19,412 nucleotides of DNA from RBG-13-33-26 sp964430085 (GCA_964430085.1 CAYSES010000009.1:1-19412), one strand, 5' to 3'; numbered from the stretch's first letter, positions 5,923 to 12,862 are shown. The notes: a model not told the origin generated them from the sequence alone. Program-made: numbers and translations.

Positions 5923-6393
5923 TTATAAAATACTTAAGTAATTTAATATTCCTGCAAAACTTACCCATAAAAAATATGGGACAAGGAGCCATGCTGCTTT
6001 TTTGTTTACTTTTCTTGTAATATATATCATTCCAGCAATTGATAACCATAGCAAAATCAAGTCAAAAAAAGCGTAAAGAGGATTTTTAAGACCAAAGTAC
6101 AAAAAACTCCAAATTATATTTAAAAGAAAATTTGTTCCAAAGGCGATTCCTATCTTAATTTTTGATAGTTTATTCTTTGCACTGATCCATGAAAGAAACA
6201 ATGAAACAGCGATCAAGAAAAATAGAAAATTCCAGACAACAGGGAAAACCCAATTTGGAGGAGTTATCGATGGTTTAATTGTCTGGTACCAATCTGTGTT
6301 TACGTTTTGAGATGTAAAAATACTTCCAGTAGCTGCAACTAGATAAACAATTACAAAACTTATAATAAGGGTTTTCCAGTTTATTTTTTTCAT
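5923..6393 (-). CDS. tspO: TspO/MBR family protein (tryptophan-rich sensory protein)
   Basis: The 156-residue protein has five membrane helices and the family landmarks in order: TDWYQTIKPSITPPNWVFPVVW at residues 33-54 (loop 1 with the P-x2-P-P-x-W-x-F-x3-W pattern), NFLLNIIWSFLYFGLKNP at 88-105, and AAWLLVPYFLWVSFAGILNY at 133-152. TspO proteins bind porphyrins, cholesterol or related ligands and act in stress or tetrapyrrole handling; the ligand here is unknown. The start overlaps the stop of the upstream DUF3887-like gene by four bases (ATGA, 6390-6393), so they form an operon. The length is typical for the family and the key Trp-rich positions look intact. Confidence 0.93.
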   Translation of the reverse strand: MKKINWKTLIISFVIVYLVAATGSIFTSQNVNTDWYQTIKPSITPPNWVFPVVWNFLFFLIAVSLFLSWISAKNKLSKIKIGIAFGTNFLLNIIWSFLYFGLKNPLYAFFDLILLWLSIAGMIYITRKVNKKAAWLLVPYFLWVSFAGILNYLSIL

Positions 6394-6866
6394 TGTTGAA
6401 AAACAGTTTTCAGATTAGCTGAATCAAACCAAAGTCCTTCTACTAATTTTGAATCTGGACTAAGATACAATGTTACAGTTACCTGTTCTTTTTCAAATGA
6501 GCAAATATATCTATACATTTCATATCCCTGATATTCATAGCGTGTGGGGGTTTCTTTGGAGATATATTTTCCACTGGTTTCGTCCAATAATTGTTTAGTT
6601 TCTTCAAATTTTGATTTATCCATAGCTATCTTCATTTCTTCTGAGAAATCTTCACTAAAAAAAGAATAATCATCGTCATTTAAGGCCTGCAATAATCCTT
6701 CTGCAATTAAATTTATTTCATTTATATTATCTGGAAGTTCTTTTTCCTGAGGCATAGAGGTAGTTTTTCTATAACTAACCCCGATAAAGTATGCAATAAT
6801 TATAATAACGATAACAACAAAAGCAATAATCCCAATGATTAACCCCATTGGCACTTTCTTTTTCAT
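6390..6866 (-). CDS. membrane-anchored DUF3887-like protein
   Basis: I take the ATG at 6866 (product MKKKVPMG..., 158 residues) rather than the GTG five codons upstream at 6881, because a TATA-like box at 6884-6895 would overlap a leader for the longer form and sits about 24 bases before the ATG. A strong hydrophobic helix (residues about 6-29) is followed by an extracellular domain with a helical first half (LIAEGLLQALNDDDYSFFS) and a strand-rich second half (YEYQGYEMYRYICSFEKEQV, then TVTLYLSPDSKLVEGLWF). This is the pattern of DUF3887, an NTF2-like-looking domain in secreted proteins of unknown role. It shares an operon with tspO. Confidence 0.68.
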   Translation of the reverse strand: MKKKVPMGLIIGIIAFVVIVIIIIAYFIGVSYRKTTSMPQEKELPDNINEINLIAEGLLQALNDDDYSFFSEDFSEEMKIAMDKSKFEETKQLLDETSGKYISKETPTRYEYQGYEMYRYICSFEKEQVTVTLYLSPDSKLVEGLWFDSANLKTVFQQ

Positions 6867-6883
6867 AGTATTATATAACACGA

Positions 6884-6895
6884 GTATTTTTAATA
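6884..6895 (-). promoter_or_regulatory. TATA-like box for the DUF3887-tspO operon
   Basis: Minus-strand ATTAAAAATACT is centred about 23 bases before the ATG at 6866, consistent with a leaderless message. Confidence 0.45.
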
Positions 6896-6912
6896 TTTTC
6901 TAAAAAAGAAAG

Positions 6913-6921
6913 ATTTAAAAG
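6913..6921 (+). promoter_or_regulatory. TATA box for RNase P RNA
   Basis: ATTTAAAAG preceded by a purine-rich aaagaaag stretch lies about 24 bases before the first base of helix P1 at 6941, the standard archaeal promoter spacing. Confidence 0.55.
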
Positions 6922-6940
6922 AAAAAGGTTTATTCTATTT

Positions 6941-7272
6941 TTGTAAGTTGGGTAGTTAACTTTCGGGAATCTGACATTAAATTGTCAAGAAATAAAGATA
7001 TGATTTCTGGTTTCTGAGGAAGGTCCGCCCACCCGCAAACATTTTGTGACAAAGCCACCAGGGAAATCCTGACTGCTATGAAGTAGAGCTCTGTTACAGA
7101 AACGACACAGTTCGCTTTGAGTAATGAAACATGCGTGGAACTTAGACAAGCGAGATTTGATGAAACGAGCATCTTGGCTGGTGCAAGACTAAAAAGTCGC
7201 ATAGTTGAATGTTAACACGTTTCGTTCGCTTCAGCGAGAAACGACAAAAGGTGGCCTATTCCCAACTTACAA
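6941..7272 (+). ncRNA. rnpB: RNase P RNA
   Basis: This is the catalytic RNA that trims tRNA 5' leaders. The ends pair perfectly over 12 bases as helix P1: TTGTAAGTTGGG (6941-6952) with CCCAACTTACAA (7261-7272). Conserved region I is GAGGAAGGTCCGCC (7016-7029). Conserved region V is ACGACAAAAGGTGGCCTA (7241-7258). Together they make the universal helix P4: AGG-(bulged U)-CCGCC (7021-7029) with GGTGGCCT (7250-7257), including the conserved bulged U. CR-IV-like GGTGCAAGAC (7180-7189) is followed by a GAC-TAAAA-AGTC hairpin. ACAGAAACGACAC (7096-7108) fits CR-II/III. The next gene, a tRNA, is an RNase P substrate. Exact ends may differ by a few bases. Confidence 0.9.
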
Positions 7273-7288
7273 TTTCTAGATCCAAGAT

Positions 7289-7422
7289 TACATATAAATT
7301 TATTGAATAATACATCCAAAATAGAGAAAGGGAAAATATCGGGGGAGAGGTAATAGATGTAAAGATGGACCATTAAAAGGAAAAACATATAATTGCTTTT
7401 CTCGGGATTAAGAATTCTTTTT
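7289..7422 (+). other. gene-free stretch with a possible short transcript
   Basis: Between RNase P RNA and tRNA-Phe there is no reading frame of note. A TATA-like CATATAAAT (7290-7298) is followed by a purine-rich block (7320-7350, agagaaagg...gggggagagg) and ends near the palindrome AAGAATTCTT (7410-7419) with a following T run. GAGAAA (7324 region) could pair with the TTTCTC near 7397-7403. This could be a small RNA or merely spacer; no C/D or H/ACA boxes are evident. Confidence 0.2.
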
Positions 7423-7429
7423 CTAAAAG

Positions 7430-7437
7430 TTTAAAAG
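7430..7437 (+). promoter_or_regulatory. TATA box for tRNA-Phe
   Basis: TTTAAAAG lies about 30 bases before the first base of the tRNA, leaving room for a short 5' leader. Confidence 0.45.
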
Positions 7438-7462
7438 TATACAGTTTATTATTTCTATAATT

Positions 7463-7534
7463 GGGACCTTAGCTCAGCGGGAGAGCACATGACTGAAGAT
7501 CATGGTGTCCCGGGTTCGACTCCCGGAGGTCCCA
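7463..7534 (+). tRNA. tRNA-Phe (GAA)
   Basis: A full cloverleaf is readable: acceptor GGGACCT (7463-7469) with AGGTCCC (7527-7533); D stem GCTC/GAGC; anticodon stem CATGA/TCATG (7488-7492 and 7500-7504) around the loop CTGAAGA, giving anticodon GAA; T stem CCGGG/CCCGG around TTCGACT. The discriminator base is A at 7534. The 3' CCA is not encoded and must be added by the CCA-adding enzyme. No intron is present. The variable loop is five bases (GTGTC). Confidence 0.96.
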
Positions 7535-7545
7535 TTTTTAAAAAC

Positions 7546-7556
7546 ATTTATAAAAG
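7546..7556 (+). promoter_or_regulatory. TATA-like box for the 7583 operon
   Basis: ATTTATAAAAG lies 27-37 bases before the ATG at 7583, allowing a leader of only a few bases. Confidence 0.45.
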
Positions 7557-7582
7557 TAAAAAAATTAGTTAATAAATAAAAG

Positions 7583-8044
7583 ATGGCAGACGGATTATCA
7601 ATAGGATATATGCTTGGTTTAATAATTACACTTTTAGTAGGTATCTTTTGGGTATGGATGATTGTTGATGCTACTAAAAAGAAATTCAAGAAAAAAAGAA
7701 ATAAGGTTATCTGGCTTTTAGTGATAATTCTTACAGGAATTGTAGGAGCATTCATTTATTATGTTACTGAAAAAAAAGATATGGTAAAGAGTAATTCATT
7801 TGGATCATCTGGGTTTACATTAGGTGTATTGAGTATTATTTCCTTAGGGATATTTGGAGTAGTATTATCAATAGTAGGATTTATATTTTGTTTAGTCCAA
7901 CAAATGAAAAAACCAACAAAATTAGCAAAGGCGGGTTTAATTGTCAATGGAGCAGGATTAATCCTCAGCCTAGTATGGATTTTTTATTTTTCTCCAAGAT
8001 TGGATGAATTAATGAATCAAATAAATAGCTTCCCTTCAGCGTAA
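7583..8044 (+). CDS. four-helix membrane protein with PLDc_N-like N-terminal half
   Basis: The 153-residue protein has two hydrophobic halves. The first (residues about 8-60) follows the PLDc_N (phospholipase D nuclease N-terminal) pattern: a helix ending IFWVWMIVDATKKKF, basic residues, then VIWLLVIILTGIVGAFIYYV. The second half (about 75-140) has a helix pair SGFTLGVLSIISLGIFGVVL and AKAGLIVNGAGLILSLVWI, resembling DUF4190-type membrane domains. No catalytic domain is attached. Such proteins are frequent in bacterial and archaeal envelopes with no assigned role. The downstream gene starts one base after its stop, so they form an operon. Confidence 0.72.
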   Translation: MADGLSIGYMLGLIITLLVGIFWVWMIVDATKKKFKKKRNKVIWLLVIILTGIVGAFIYYVTEKKDMVKSNSFGSSGFTLGVLSIISLGIFGVVLSIVGFIFCLVQQMKKPTKLAKAGLIVNGAGLILSLVWIFYFSPRLDELMNQINSFPSA

Positions 8045-8045
8045 G

Positions 8046-8606
8046 ATGATTAAGAAAAAAAGAGCGCAGATGGAAATGTCTGTGGGTACAATAGTTACAA
8101 TTGTTTTATCAGTTACCTTGTTAGTTGGAGGAATTTTCTTTATACAAAAGATTTCAAAGAGTGCAACAGGAGTAGTGGACTTAACAGACCAGCAATTAAG
8201 AAATCAGATTAACAAGTTATTCTCTGAAGAAAGCAGGGTTTCTATTTATCCAGGAACAAGGCTTGTTGAAATAAAACAAGAATCTACAGATGGGGTGGGA
8301 GTTGGTATTAAAAACCTGCTAACAGGAGCATCTGGAGATAAAACCTTTTCATATGTGGTAGTAGTCTCTGATACTGACTTAGAGAAGAAATGCGGTATTG
8401 GTGCAGATGAAGCTGAAAGCTGGATTGTAACAGGAAGAGCAGAAAATGATATACCCATACCATCTGGGGATTTCTCAACTCAAAAAGTGTTATTCAATAT
8501 TCCAGCAGGCTCACCTTTATGTACAATAAGGTTTAGAATAAACGTCAATGCTGGCGAGACTGCTTACGCAACTGATTTCTTTGATTTGACAATAAAAGCA
8601 AAATAA
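8046..8606 (+). CDS. pilin-like (class III signal) secreted protein
   Basis: The 186-residue protein begins MIKKKRAQMEMS followed by one hydrophobic helix (about residues 13-34, VGTIVTIVLSVTLLVGGIFF). A basic segment, then AQ-x-E, then a hydrophobic helix is the layout of archaeal class III (type IV pilin) signals, so it may be processed by a prepilin peptidase or remain as an N-terminal anchor. The remaining 150 residues look like a beta-rich outer domain with two cysteines (KKCGIGADEA and PLCTIRF) that could form a disulfide. I do not recognise the outer domain. It is one base downstream of the previous membrane gene. Confidence 0.7.
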   Translation: MIKKKRAQMEMSVGTIVTIVLSVTLLVGGIFFIQKISKSATGVVDLTDQQLRNQINKLFSEESRVSIYPGTRLVEIKQESTDGVGVGIKNLLTGASGDKTFSYVVVVSDTDLEKKCGIGADEAESWIVTGRAENDIPIPSGDFSTQKVLFNIPAGSPLCTIRFRINVNAGETAYATDFFDLTIKAK

Positions 8607-8611
8607 ATTAG

Positions 8612-8620
8612 ATTTAAAAA
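8612..8620 (+). promoter_or_regulatory. TATA-like box for the cysS-RuBisCO operon
   Basis: ATTTAAAAA is centred about 27 bases before the cysS ATG at 8643. No other promoter-like element this good is visible before the next five tightly packed genes, so it may drive all six. Confidence 0.45.
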
Positions 8621-8642
8621 ATATAATCTCTTAGGACTATCA

Positions 8643-10013
8643 ATGAGTCTAAAATTATATAATACTTTAACAAGGAAAAAGGAAATTTTCAAGCCGATTA
8701 AAGACAAGGAAGTAAGAATATATGTTTGCGGTCCTACAATCTATGATTATGTTCATATTGGAAATTTACGGGCATATTTTTTCTCAGATATATTAAGAAG
8801 GTATCTTGAATTCTTAGGTTATAAAATAAAAGAAATAATGAACCTTACAGATGTTGAAGACAAGACTATACTAAGAAGTCAGAAAGCAGGAGAAAGTCTA
8901 AGAAAGTTTACAGAAAAGTATGAAAAGGCATTTCTGGAAGATATGGGGGCTATGAATATTGAAAAACCAGAAATCATGCCGCGAGCAACAGAACACATAA
9001 ATGACATGGTTAAGATAATAAAAAAACTTCTTGAAAAGGGGATTGCATATAAAACAAAAGATGGAATTTATTTTTCTATAAGAAAATTTAAGGATTATGG
9101 GGATCTTTCAAAAATAAAAATAAAAAAATTAAAGGCTGGAGCAAGCAATAGGGTGGAAAAAGATGAATATGATAAAGAAAACGTTAATGATTTTGCTCTA
9201 TGGAAATTTTACGACAAAAAAGACGGAGATGTTTTTTGGAATACTGAAATAGGAAAAGGAAGGCCCGGATGGCATATTGAATGTTCTGCAATGTCAATGA
9301 AATATCTTGGAGAACATTTTGATATCCACACTGGAGGAGTTGATTTAATCTTTCCCCACCACGAAAATGAAATTGCGCAAAGCGAAGCATACAGTGGAAA
9401 AAAATTTGTAAATTATTGGGTGCATAATGAATGGGTCTTAGCAAACGGAAAAAAGATGTCAAAATCTCTAGGAAATTTTTACAAATTGGCAGATATTATA
9501 AAAAAAGGATATTCCCCAATGGATCTAAGATATTTTTACTTATCTAAAAATTACAGACAACAATTAAATTTCACGTGGAAAAATCTTGAAAATTCAAAAA
9601 ATTCTCTTGAAAGACTTAAGAACATAATTCTTGGTTTGGATAAAGATCAGAAAAAAAATAAAAAAAATATTGAGTCAGCAAGAAAACAATTTTCAAGGAT
9701 AATGGATAATGATTTAAATTTCCCAAGAGCTTTATCTTTCTTGTGGGAAATTTTAAGAGACAATAGATTAAGGGATTCAGAAAAATATGAACTTGCTCTT
9801 GATTTTGATAATGTATTCGGACTTGAATTAGGAAAAGAAGAAAAAATTAAAATTCCTGAAGAGATTAAAAAAATTGCAGAAGAAAGAAAAAAAGCAAGAA
9901 AAGAAAAAAATTGGAAAAAGGCAGATGAATTACGGGAAAAGATTAAAAAGAAAGGTTACCAAATTAATGATACAAAAGAAGGTTATATCATAAAAAAGAT
10001 TTTATGGAAATAA
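8643..10013 (+). CDS. cysS: cysteinyl-tRNA synthetase
   Basis: The enzyme charges tRNA-Cys with cysteine. The 456-residue product shows the class I signature HIGN at residues 38-41 and KMSKS at 271-275. The zinc ligands of the family are all present: C29 (VCGPT), C214 (WHIEC), H239 and E243 (PHHENE). The motif EMNL/IMNLTDVEDKT, typical of CysRS, is at about 65-75. The C-terminal part (about 330-456) is a helical DALR_2-like anticodon-binding region ending in a Lys-rich helix and a small KADELREKIKKKGYQI module. Length is normal for the family. The 3' end overlaps the next gene by 10 bases, so this housekeeping gene is physically tied to the RuBisCO cluster. Confidence 0.97.
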   Translation: MSLKLYNTLTRKKEIFKPIKDKEVRIYVCGPTIYDYVHIGNLRAYFFSDILRRYLEFLGYKIKEIMNLTDVEDKTILRSQKAGESLRKFTEKYEKAFLEDMGAMNIEKPEIMPRATEHINDMVKIIKKLLEKGIAYKTKDGIYFSIRKFKDYGDLSKIKIKKLKAGASNRVEKDEYDKENVNDFALWKFYDKKDGDVFWNTEIGKGRPGWHIECSAMSMKYLGEHFDIHTGGVDLIFPHHENEIAQSEAYSGKKFVNYWVHNEWVLANGKKMSKSLGNFYKLADIIKKGYSPMDLRYFYLSKNYRQQLNFTWKNLENSKNSLERLKNIILGLDKDQKKNKKNIESARKQFSRIMDNDLNFPRALSFLWEILRDNRLRDSEKYELALDFDNVFGLELGKEEKIKIPEEIKKIAEERKKARKEKNWKKADELREKIKKKGYQINDTKEGYIIKKILWK

Positions 10014-10561
10014 AAAATTTATTACTGGGATTAGTAATAGCAGTCATATTTTTAATGTTTTGTGTTTATGGAACAAAATTAATGTATGAAGAGCCAGCAT
10101 ACAAGGATTTCTGCACAGATACATATTATTCTCCTGAAAAACTAATTGATACCTGCAGTATAAGTAATGAATTACAGACTAAAATAGAAAAGTGCCAGAG
10201 TTCTGAAGGAATTGTCAGATATGAGTACGATAACAATGGATGCAAAACAGATTTAACTTGTGATTTTTGTAATAAAGATTTTAAAGCTGCCCAAAAAAGT
10301 TATATGAAAGATTTATTTTTGATAAGTTTACTTTTTGGAATCATTATAATTATTGTTTCTGTTTTGTTTATTAAAATTTCTGCGGTGTCGGGGGGCCTTA
10401 TGGCAGGAAGTTTGTTCTTTATAATTTATGGAACAGCAGGTTATTGGGAGTTTATGGATGATTGGATAAGATTTATTCTTCTTGGTGCTGTATTGGGAAT
10501 ATTGATATGGCTTGCATATTATTTTAAGAATAAAAAATTTGTAAGGAAGGGGAAAAAATGA
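10004..10561 (+). CDS. Cys-containing membrane protein between cysS and RuBisCO
   Basis: The 185-residue protein has an N-terminal helix (about 5-26), an outward loop of roughly 75 residues with seven cysteines (FCTDTY, DTCSIS, EKCQSS, NGCKTDLTCDFCNK), then three further helices: DLFLISLLFGIIIIIVSVLF, VSGGLMAGSLFFIIYGTAGYW and FILLGAVLGILIWLAYY, with a basic tail. The loop cysteines could form disulfides or bind metal. I do not recognise the family. It starts inside cysS (10-base overlap) and its stop overlaps the RuBisCO start (ATGA), so it is translated together with both. Its link to carbon or sulfur metabolism is not shown. Confidence 0.75.
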   Translation: MEIKNLLLGLVIAVIFLMFCVYGTKLMYEEPAYKDFCTDTYYSPEKLIDTCSISNELQTKIEKCQSSEGIVRYEYDNNGCKTDLTCDFCNKDFKAAQKSYMKDLFLISLLFGIIIIIVSVLFIKISAVSGGLMAGSLFFIIYGTAGYWEFMDDWIRFILLGAVLGILIWLAYYFKNKKFVRKGKK

Positions 10562-11835
10562 CAATTGTACATTATGCAAGTTTTATAGATTTAAAATACA
10601 AACCTAAAAAAACTGATTTAGTTTGCCAATTCAAAGTAACTCCAGGGAAAGGGTATTCTTTTAGAGAAGTCTGTTCAATTGTTGCAGGGGAGTCTAGTGT
10701 CGGAACATGGACAGATGTAAAAACAATGAGGCCTGAAATAGGGAAAAAACTTGCCCCGAAAGTTTATTATCTTAACGAGAAAAATAAAAGGTGCAGAATT
10801 GCATATCCCATTGAACTTTTTGAATTAGGAAATGTGCCTGATGTAATGTCTTCTGTTGGCGGGAATATTTTTGGAATGAAATCAGCTAAATGGTTAAGGT
10901 GGGAAGATGTAACGCTCCCAGAAATGATGTTGAAGTCATTTAAAGGACCACAGTTTGGAATCGACGGAGTTAGAAAATATCTAAAAGTTTACAATAGGCC
11001 GCTAGTAGGAACAATTGTAAAGCCAAAAGTCGGACTCACTCCTACAGAACATGCAAAAGTTGCTTACAATGCATGGATTGGGGGATGTGATATTGTAAAA
11101 GATGATGAGAACTTAACTTCACAAAAATTCAATCCATTTAGAGAAAGATTTTTGAAAACAATTGCAGCATGCAAAAAGGCAGAAAAAGAGACAGGAGAGA
11201 GAAAAGTTTACCTTGTAAATTGTACTGCAGAAGCAGAAGAGATGCTAAGAAGAATAAACTTTGTACAGAAACATGGAGGCAATTACATAATGTTAGATAT
11301 TTTAACTTTGGGTTGGGGGGCCTTACAGACAGCAAGAAATCATACTAAATTACCAATTCATGCACATAGAGCAGGGCACGCTATGCTTGATAGAAACCCT
11401 GATCAAGGAATGACTATGGAGGTAATTGCACAGTTTGCCAGGATGATTGGAGTTGACACATTGCATATAGGGACTGCATATGGAAAAATGTCGGGAAGTA
11501 AAGATGAAGTTTTGCATATTGAAGAAGAAATGGAATGGCCATTTACAGAACAAACGAAAAAAAATTTATCACAAAAATGGTATAATGTTAAACCAGTTTT
11601 GGGGGTTGCTTCCGGTGGGGTTTACCCAGCAATAGTACCAGAGATAATGAAATTTATGGGTAAAGATGTTGTCCTTCAGGCAGGAGGAGGAATTCATGGG
11701 CATCCAGATGGAACAGTTGCAGGAGCCAAGGCAATGAGACAGGCAGTTGATGCAACATTAAAAAAAATTTCTTTAAAAGAATATGCAAAAGCGCATATTG
11801 AATTAAGAAGAGCACTTGAAAAGTGGCCGAATTAG
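10558..11835 (+). CDS. rbcL: RuBisCO large subunit, archaeal form III (closest to III-a)
   Basis: This 425-residue enzyme carboxylates ribulose-1,5-bisphosphate. Every catalytic residue has a match: E45 and T50-W51 (spinach E60, T65, W66), N103 (N123), K155 and K157 (K175, K177), the carbamylated K181 with D183 and E184 in VKDDEN (K201, D203, E204), H270-R271 (H294-R295), H303 and K310 (H327, K334), S352 in ASGG (S379), and the phosphate-binding GGG at 376-378. Stretches such as AGESSVGTWTDV and RPLVGTIVKPKVGL are closest, from memory, to methanogen form III-a. Archaeal form III normally works in AMP/nucleoside salvage, not the Calvin cycle. No small subunit is present. An AAGGAAGGGG ribosome-binding site precedes the start. 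Confidence 0.97.
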   Translation: MTIVHYASFIDLKYKPKKTDLVCQFKVTPGKGYSFREVCSIVAGESSVGTWTDVKTMRPEIGKKLAPKVYYLNEKNKRCRIAYPIELFELGNVPDVMSSVGGNIFGMKSAKWLRWEDVTLPEMMLKSFKGPQFGIDGVRKYLKVYNRPLVGTIVKPKVGLTPTEHAKVAYNAWIGGCDIVKDDENLTSQKFNPFRERFLKTIAACKKAEKETGERKVYLVNCTAEAEEMLRRINFVQKHGGNYIMLDILTLGWGALQTARNHTKLPIHAHRAGHAMLDRNPDQGMTMEVIAQFARMIGVDTLHIGTAYGKMSGSKDEVLHIEEEMEWPFTEQTKKNLSQKWYNVKPVLGVASGGVYPAIVPEIMKFMGKDVVLQAGGGIHGHPDGTVAGAKAMRQAVDATLKKISLKEYAKAHIELRRALEKWPN

Positions 11836-11838
11836 ATA

Positions 11839-12024
11839 ATGGAAAAAGATTATTTGTTTATAGTAAAGACAATAGAAGATATTGGAGATATTCCACGACA
11901 AAGTGGGATTTATGTTGAAAAAGAACTAAAAAAGAGTTATCGGGGGACATGGAGTTCTATGTTTGGCAGTTATGAGGTTACAGTTCCAAAAGATAAATGT
12001 GTTAAATTGGATGAGCTAGAATGA
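11839..12024 (+). CDS. 61-aa orphan protein following RuBisCO
   Basis: This short soluble protein starts three bases after the RuBisCO stop and its stop overlaps the Nudix start (ATGA at 12021-12024), so it is firmly part of the operon. The sequence (DYLFIVKTIEDIGDIPRQSG, then GIYVEKELKKSYRGTW and GSYEVTVPKDKCVKLDELE) suggests a small beta-rich fold with one cysteine. I recognise no family. A role as an accessory or regulator for a neighbour is conceivable but is only suggested by position. Confidence 0.6.
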   Translation: MEKDYLFIVKTIEDIGDIPRQSGIYVEKELKKSYRGTWSSMFGSYEVTVPKDKCVKLDELE

Positions 12025-12461
12025 AAAAATATAGACATGCTATTTTTGCTGTGGTTTACACGGTTTCTAGTAGGAAGGTAAAATATGTTCTCCTAAAAAG
12101 AAAAAAACATTGGAGAGGATGGGAGTTTACAAAAGGAAAAATTGAGAAATTTGAAACAAAAAGAATGGCTGCACGAAGAGAAGTTTCAGAAGAAACAGGC
12201 TTGAAAATTTTGAAAATAAAAAAATTTAATATTCATGGGAGGTATCTTTATGACAGAATATTAAAAGATCGCCCAGGAGTTGTAGGGCAAACATATAATC
12301 TTTTTGCAGTTAAAGTGGAGAAAGGGAAAGTAAGGATAGACAGAACTGAACATTCAGGATATAAATGGGCAAATTTTAAAGAAGCGATGAAAGAATTAAC
12401 ATGGCCAAATCAAAAGAGATGTTTAAAGATTGTTAATGGGTGGTTAGAAAATGAAATTTAG
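12021..12461 (+). CDS. Nudix hydrolase
   Basis: The 146-residue protein has a complete Nudix box G-x5-E-x7-R-E-U-x-E-E-x-G-U at residues 39-61: G39, E45, R53-E54, E57-E58, G60. The REVSEETGL core binds the divalent metal used to hydrolyse a nucleoside diphosphate linked to another group. The strands before it (HAIFAVVYTV, VKYVLLKRKK) and the GWEFTKGK entry are typical of the Ap4A-hydrolase-like subgroup, but the substrate cannot be read from sequence. It lies two genes after RuBisCO and overlaps both neighbours (4 bases upstream, 11 bases downstream). Confidence 0.92.
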   Translation: MKKYRHAIFAVVYTVSSRKVKYVLLKRKKHWRGWEFTKGKIEKFETKRMAARREVSEETGLKILKIKKFNIHGRYLYDRILKDRPGVVGQTYNLFAVKVEKGKVRIDRTEHSGYKWANFKEAMKELTWPNQKRCLKIVNGWLENEI

Positions 12462-12831
12462 GGAATTCATAACAAAATCAGGCAAGAAAGTTCTAGCAGG
12501 AAAAAACGCAGAACAAAACGAAGAACTTGTCAAACAATTTATTGGAAAAAGAAACAGAATTTTCCATAGTTCAAAACCGGGGAGCCCTTTTTGCATTATA
12601 GAAAAAATAAAGCATAGCAAAAAAGATGAAAAAGAAACAGCCATTTTTTGTGCTTCAAAAAGTCAGGATTGGAGAGATAATAAGGGGGATGTAGAAATTA
12701 ATTTCTTTTCAGGAGAAGATATGTACAAAAGAAAAAGCATGAAACCAGGAACCTTTGGGGTTAAGAGATATAGGATTATGATCATAAAGAAAAAAGAAAT
12801 CGAGAAATTTCTTAAAAATATTTCTACGTAA
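12451..12831 (+). CDS. stand-alone NFACT-R domain RNA-binding protein
   Basis: The 126-residue protein matches the C-terminal RNA-binding NFACT-R (DUF814) module of the Rqc2/RqcH/NEMF family: REFITKSGKKVLAGKNAEQN at the start, then a DEKETAIFCASKSQDWRD segment, and the landmark YKRKSMKPGTFGVKRYRIM near the end. In full-length NFACT proteins this module helps bind stalled 60S-type ribosome-tRNA complexes and direct tailing of nascent chains. Here it is alone, with no NFACT-N or coiled-coil part, as is known for some prokaryotes. It overlaps the Nudix gene by 11 bases and is the last gene of the cluster. Confidence 0.88.
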   Translation: MKFREFITKSGKKVLAGKNAEQNEELVKQFIGKRNRIFHSSKPGSPFCIIEKIKHSKKDEKETAIFCASKSQDWRDNKGDVEINFFSGEDMYKRKSMKPGTFGVKRYRIMIIKKKEIEKFLKNIST

Positions 12832-12832
12832 A

Positions 12833-12842
12833 ATTTAAAAAC
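12833..12842 (+). promoter_or_regulatory. TATA-like box for the 12863 gene
   Basis: ATTTAAAAAC is centred about 25 bases before the ATG at 12863. It is right after the NFACT-R stop, marking a new transcription unit. Confidence 0.45.
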
Positions 12843-12862
12843 AATCTATTAAGAAAAAGGGT

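Noticed and set aside
5840..6049. Minus-strand open frame of 69 codons across the inverted repeat
   Set aside because: It is out of frame with tspO over most of its length and crosses the structured element; no protein-like features.
6930..7202. Minus-strand open frame of 90 codons
   Set aside because: It is antisense to the RNase P RNA, whose base pairing and conserved regions explain the sequence.
7474..7755. Minus-strand open frame of 93 codons
   Set aside because: It runs antisense through tRNA-Phe and the PLDc_N-like gene.
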